Assembly: GCA_016219075.1 (NCBI GenBank)
Contig: JACRCJ010000057.1
Coordinates: forward strand, 1-6,328
From: Deltaproteobacteria bacterium
Lineage (GTDB): Bacteria > Desulfobacterota > GWC2-55-46
Length of the DNA: 6,328 bases
Reading direction: 5' to 3'
Under the pieces are notes generated by a model, which saw only the letters and a program-made list of their open reading frames with translations, had not been told where the DNA came from and did no database searches. The number at the start of each line of letters is the position of its first letter. Position 1 is the stretch's first letter. This document shows positions 5,054 to 6,328 of the stretch, piece after piece. The translations under genes were made by a program, and so were the position numbers.

Positions 5054-5341
5054 GTGATAACTCATGTCGTATTGTTCAAGCTAAAGGACAGAAGCCCGGA
5101 GAACATCGACAAGGCGAAAAAAGTCCTCGAAGGCCTCTCCGGGATGGTGCCGGTATTGCGCCACCTGGAGGTCGGGGTCGATATCATAAAGTCCGAGAGG
5201 TCCTACGACATAGCGCTTACGACGAAGTTCGACTCGCTTGAAGACCTCGAAGAGTACCAGAACCACCCGTTCCATCTGGAGGTCGCCGGATACATGGCCG
5301 GGGTGAGAGAGGCGGCCATAGCGGTCGATTACGAATCATAA
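5054..5341 (+). CDS. Dabb (stress-responsive A/B barrel) domain protein
   Basis: A 95-residue single-domain cytosolic protein of the Dabb family, a ferredoxin-like fold that dimerises into an alpha/beta barrel. Diagnostic features are the opening ITHVVLFKLK (2-11) with His4, the LRHLEVGVDI strand (35-44), SYDIALTTKFDSLEDLEEYQNHP (split as 50-60 and 61-72) and the closing HLEVAGYMAGV (74-84). The family includes plant stress proteins and polyketide cyclase-like enzymes, but most bacterial members have no known reaction, and none can be assigned here. It starts with GTG, chosen because AGGAGG (5042-5047) lies six bases ahead and overlaps the stop of the preceding gene, which implies translational coupling. 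Confidence 0.92.
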   Translation: MITHVVLFKLKDRSPENIDKAKKVLEGLSGMVPVLRHLEVGVDIIKSERSYDIALTTKFDSLEDLEEYQNHPFHLEVAGYMAGVREAAIAVDYES

Positions 5342-5725
5342 GGCTTCTTGAGAGAAACTTTTTATAAAAAGGTACTGGCGTACGGCGAATAACAGACGAG
5401 AGCCGTTTTGCCGAACCGATTGCAGTAGGCGGACAGGTCGTTTTAAATCCGCCGACCGCATGGTCCTCTCAAACTCTTTATGAACCTCAAACAACCTATG
5501 TTATTAGATGTTTTGTATTGTTTTTAACAAAACACCAGGGGCATTGCGTAGCGAGCATAAAGGAAAGTGAGCGAGCAAGCCTCTGTATTTATTGCGCGCG
5601 AGCTTGACAGCGAGCCGAGCAATAGCCCCGAGGCGCGCGCCAGCGCGCAAAAAGGCCTTTTGTAAAGCGCGGAAAGCTGCGGGGTATTTACCCGAAGGGA
5701 AATAAAACAAAAAGGAAAAACTAAT
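5342..5725. other. Gene-free gap before rnr, rich in palindromes and AGCGAGC words
   Basis: No credible gene lies here; long minus-strand frames (5504-6124 region) are shadows of rnr and of repeats. Structures seen are a 14-bp perfect palindrome CTTTTTATAAAAAG (5358-5371), a stem GGCGGA/TCCGCC (5428-5453), an AT-rich stem TGTTTTGT/ACAAAACA (5509-5534), three AGCGAGC words (5550-5556, 5570-5576, 5609-5615), GGCGCGCGCC (5632-5641) and AAAAGGCCTTTT (5650-5661). No clear sigma70 promoter for rnr could be identified, though the AT-rich part at 5470-5530 is the likeliest place. Confidence 0.5.
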
Positions 5726-6328
5726 TTGGAAGAATCGCAGAAAAAGATACTGGACCTGATGAAGGAGGGGGCGTACAAGCCCATGTCCTTCAAGGAGCTC
5801 CTCCATCTCTTTGATGTCAGGAAGGACAAAAGAGACAGGTTCAAGCGCATGGTGAAGGAGATGGTCTCGGAAGGGACCCTTGTAAAGATAAGGGGCGGCA
5901 GATACGGCCTGCCCTCCAAGATGAACCTTTTGACGGGCGAGCTTATCTGCCATCCCGACGGCTTCGGTTTCGTCAGGCCCGAAGAGGGCGGAGAGGACAT
6001 ATTCATAAACCCGAGAAAACTCGGCGGCGCGATGCACGGCGATCTGGTCGTGGCGCGCGTGGAGGGCTACAAGGACAGGGGCAGGCGCGAGGGTAAGGTG
6101 ATACGGGTCGTAAAACGGGCCCACAAGGTAGTGACGGGGAGGTTCGAGCGGGGGAAGGGCTTCGGGGTCGTCGTCCCGTCGGATGAGAGGATACTTGAGC
6201 GCATAGTGATACCCCCGAGGGAGACCAGGGGCGCGGTCGAGGGGACGATAGTCACGGTGGAGATCACAAGGTGGCCCGGGCGCGACACCGTCCCGGCGGG
6301 AAAGATACTTGAGGTCCTGGGCGACCCG
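5726..6328 (+). CDS. rnr: Ribonuclease R, N-terminal part (cut by window edge)
   Basis: The first 201 codons of RNase R, a processive 3'-5' exoribonuclease that degrades structured RNA and takes part in rRNA and tRNA quality control. Visible parts are an N-terminal winged-helix domain (about 1-62, ending VKIRGGRYGLP), the first cold-shock OB domain opening with GELICHPDGFGFV (71-83), DIFINPRKL (91-99) and MHGDLVVARV (103-112), then the second OB domain from about 136 (VTGRFERGKGFGVVVPSD). The RNB catalytic domain and S1 domain lie beyond the window. The start is TTG at 5726: AAAGGA (5711-5716) stands nine bases before it and the frame, open since a TAA at 5663, has no other start upstream. 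The fallback would be ATG at 5759 (codon 12), with a less well placed ribosome site. Confidence 0.95.
   Translation, partial: MEESQKKILDLMKEGAYKPMSFKELLHLFDVRKDKRDRFKRMVKEMVSEGTLVKIRGGRYGLPSKMNLLTGELICHPDGFGFVRPEEGGEDIFINPRKLGGAMHGDLVVARVEGYKDRGRREGKVIRVVKRAHKVVTGRFERGKGFGVVVPSDERILERIVIPPRETRGAVEGTIVTVEITRWPGRDTVPAGKILEVLGDP

Noticed and set aside
5604..5609. TTGACA before rnr as a -35 box
   Set aside because: No -10-like hexamer lies 16-18 bases downstream; that sequence is GC-rich.
5504..6124. 206-codon minus-strand frame opposite rnr
   Set aside because: Opposite a well-conserved RNase R reading frame; its remainder lies in the palindromic spacer.

Overview
The window looks like chromosome from a GC-rich Gram-negative bacterium, perhaps of the deltaproteobacterial/Desulfobacterota or Nitrospirota type. 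This rests only on codon usage (many GCC, ATC, AAG, GAG codons), the GTG and TTG starts, the intergenic repeat style and the gene content, so the taxonomic guess is weak. No phage, plasmid, transposase or CRISPR genes are present.

Layout. (1) 42-2463, minus strand: a three-gene cell-surface glycan operon, transcribed from right to left. It encodes a DPM1-like family 2 glycosyltransferase, a small DUF2304 membrane protein, and a multi-pass TMTC/PMT-like (GT-C fold) glycosyltransferase. The likely logic is that the family 2 enzyme loads a sugar onto a polyprenyl phosphate and the GT-C enzyme transfers it outside the membrane. (2) 2464-3174: no gene. This is a mosaic of diverged, hairpin-bearing repeats, with an intrinsic terminator and a 21-bp copy of the 3' end of the neighbouring tRNA gene. 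(3) 3175-3261, minus strand: tRNA-Leu(CAG), complete with encoded CCA. (4) 3351-4427: a transaldolase gene on the plus strand, bracketed by two direct copies of a roughly 115-bp noncoding element that begins with a hairpin. Each copy begins a little over 200 bp upstream of a start codon. (5) 4522-5341, plus strand: a two-gene unit, a two-TM protein of unknown function with a probable PH-like tail, then a Dabb (stress-responsive A/B barrel) protein started by GTG. (6) 5342-5725: a 384-bp gap rich in palindromes and AGCGAGC words. (7) 5726 to the right edge, plus strand: the N-terminal 201 codons of ribonuclease R, started by TTG and cut by the window end.

The coding genes are ordinary. The unusual signal is in the spacers. 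First, a set of hairpins has different stem sequences held between constant flanks, in a mosaic that ends in tRNA 3'-end sequence; it looks as if a 195-bp segment was inserted behind the tRNA-Leu gene, pushing its own terminator away. Second, the paired element around the transaldolase gene has nearly fixed spacing to the start codons of two unrelated genes.
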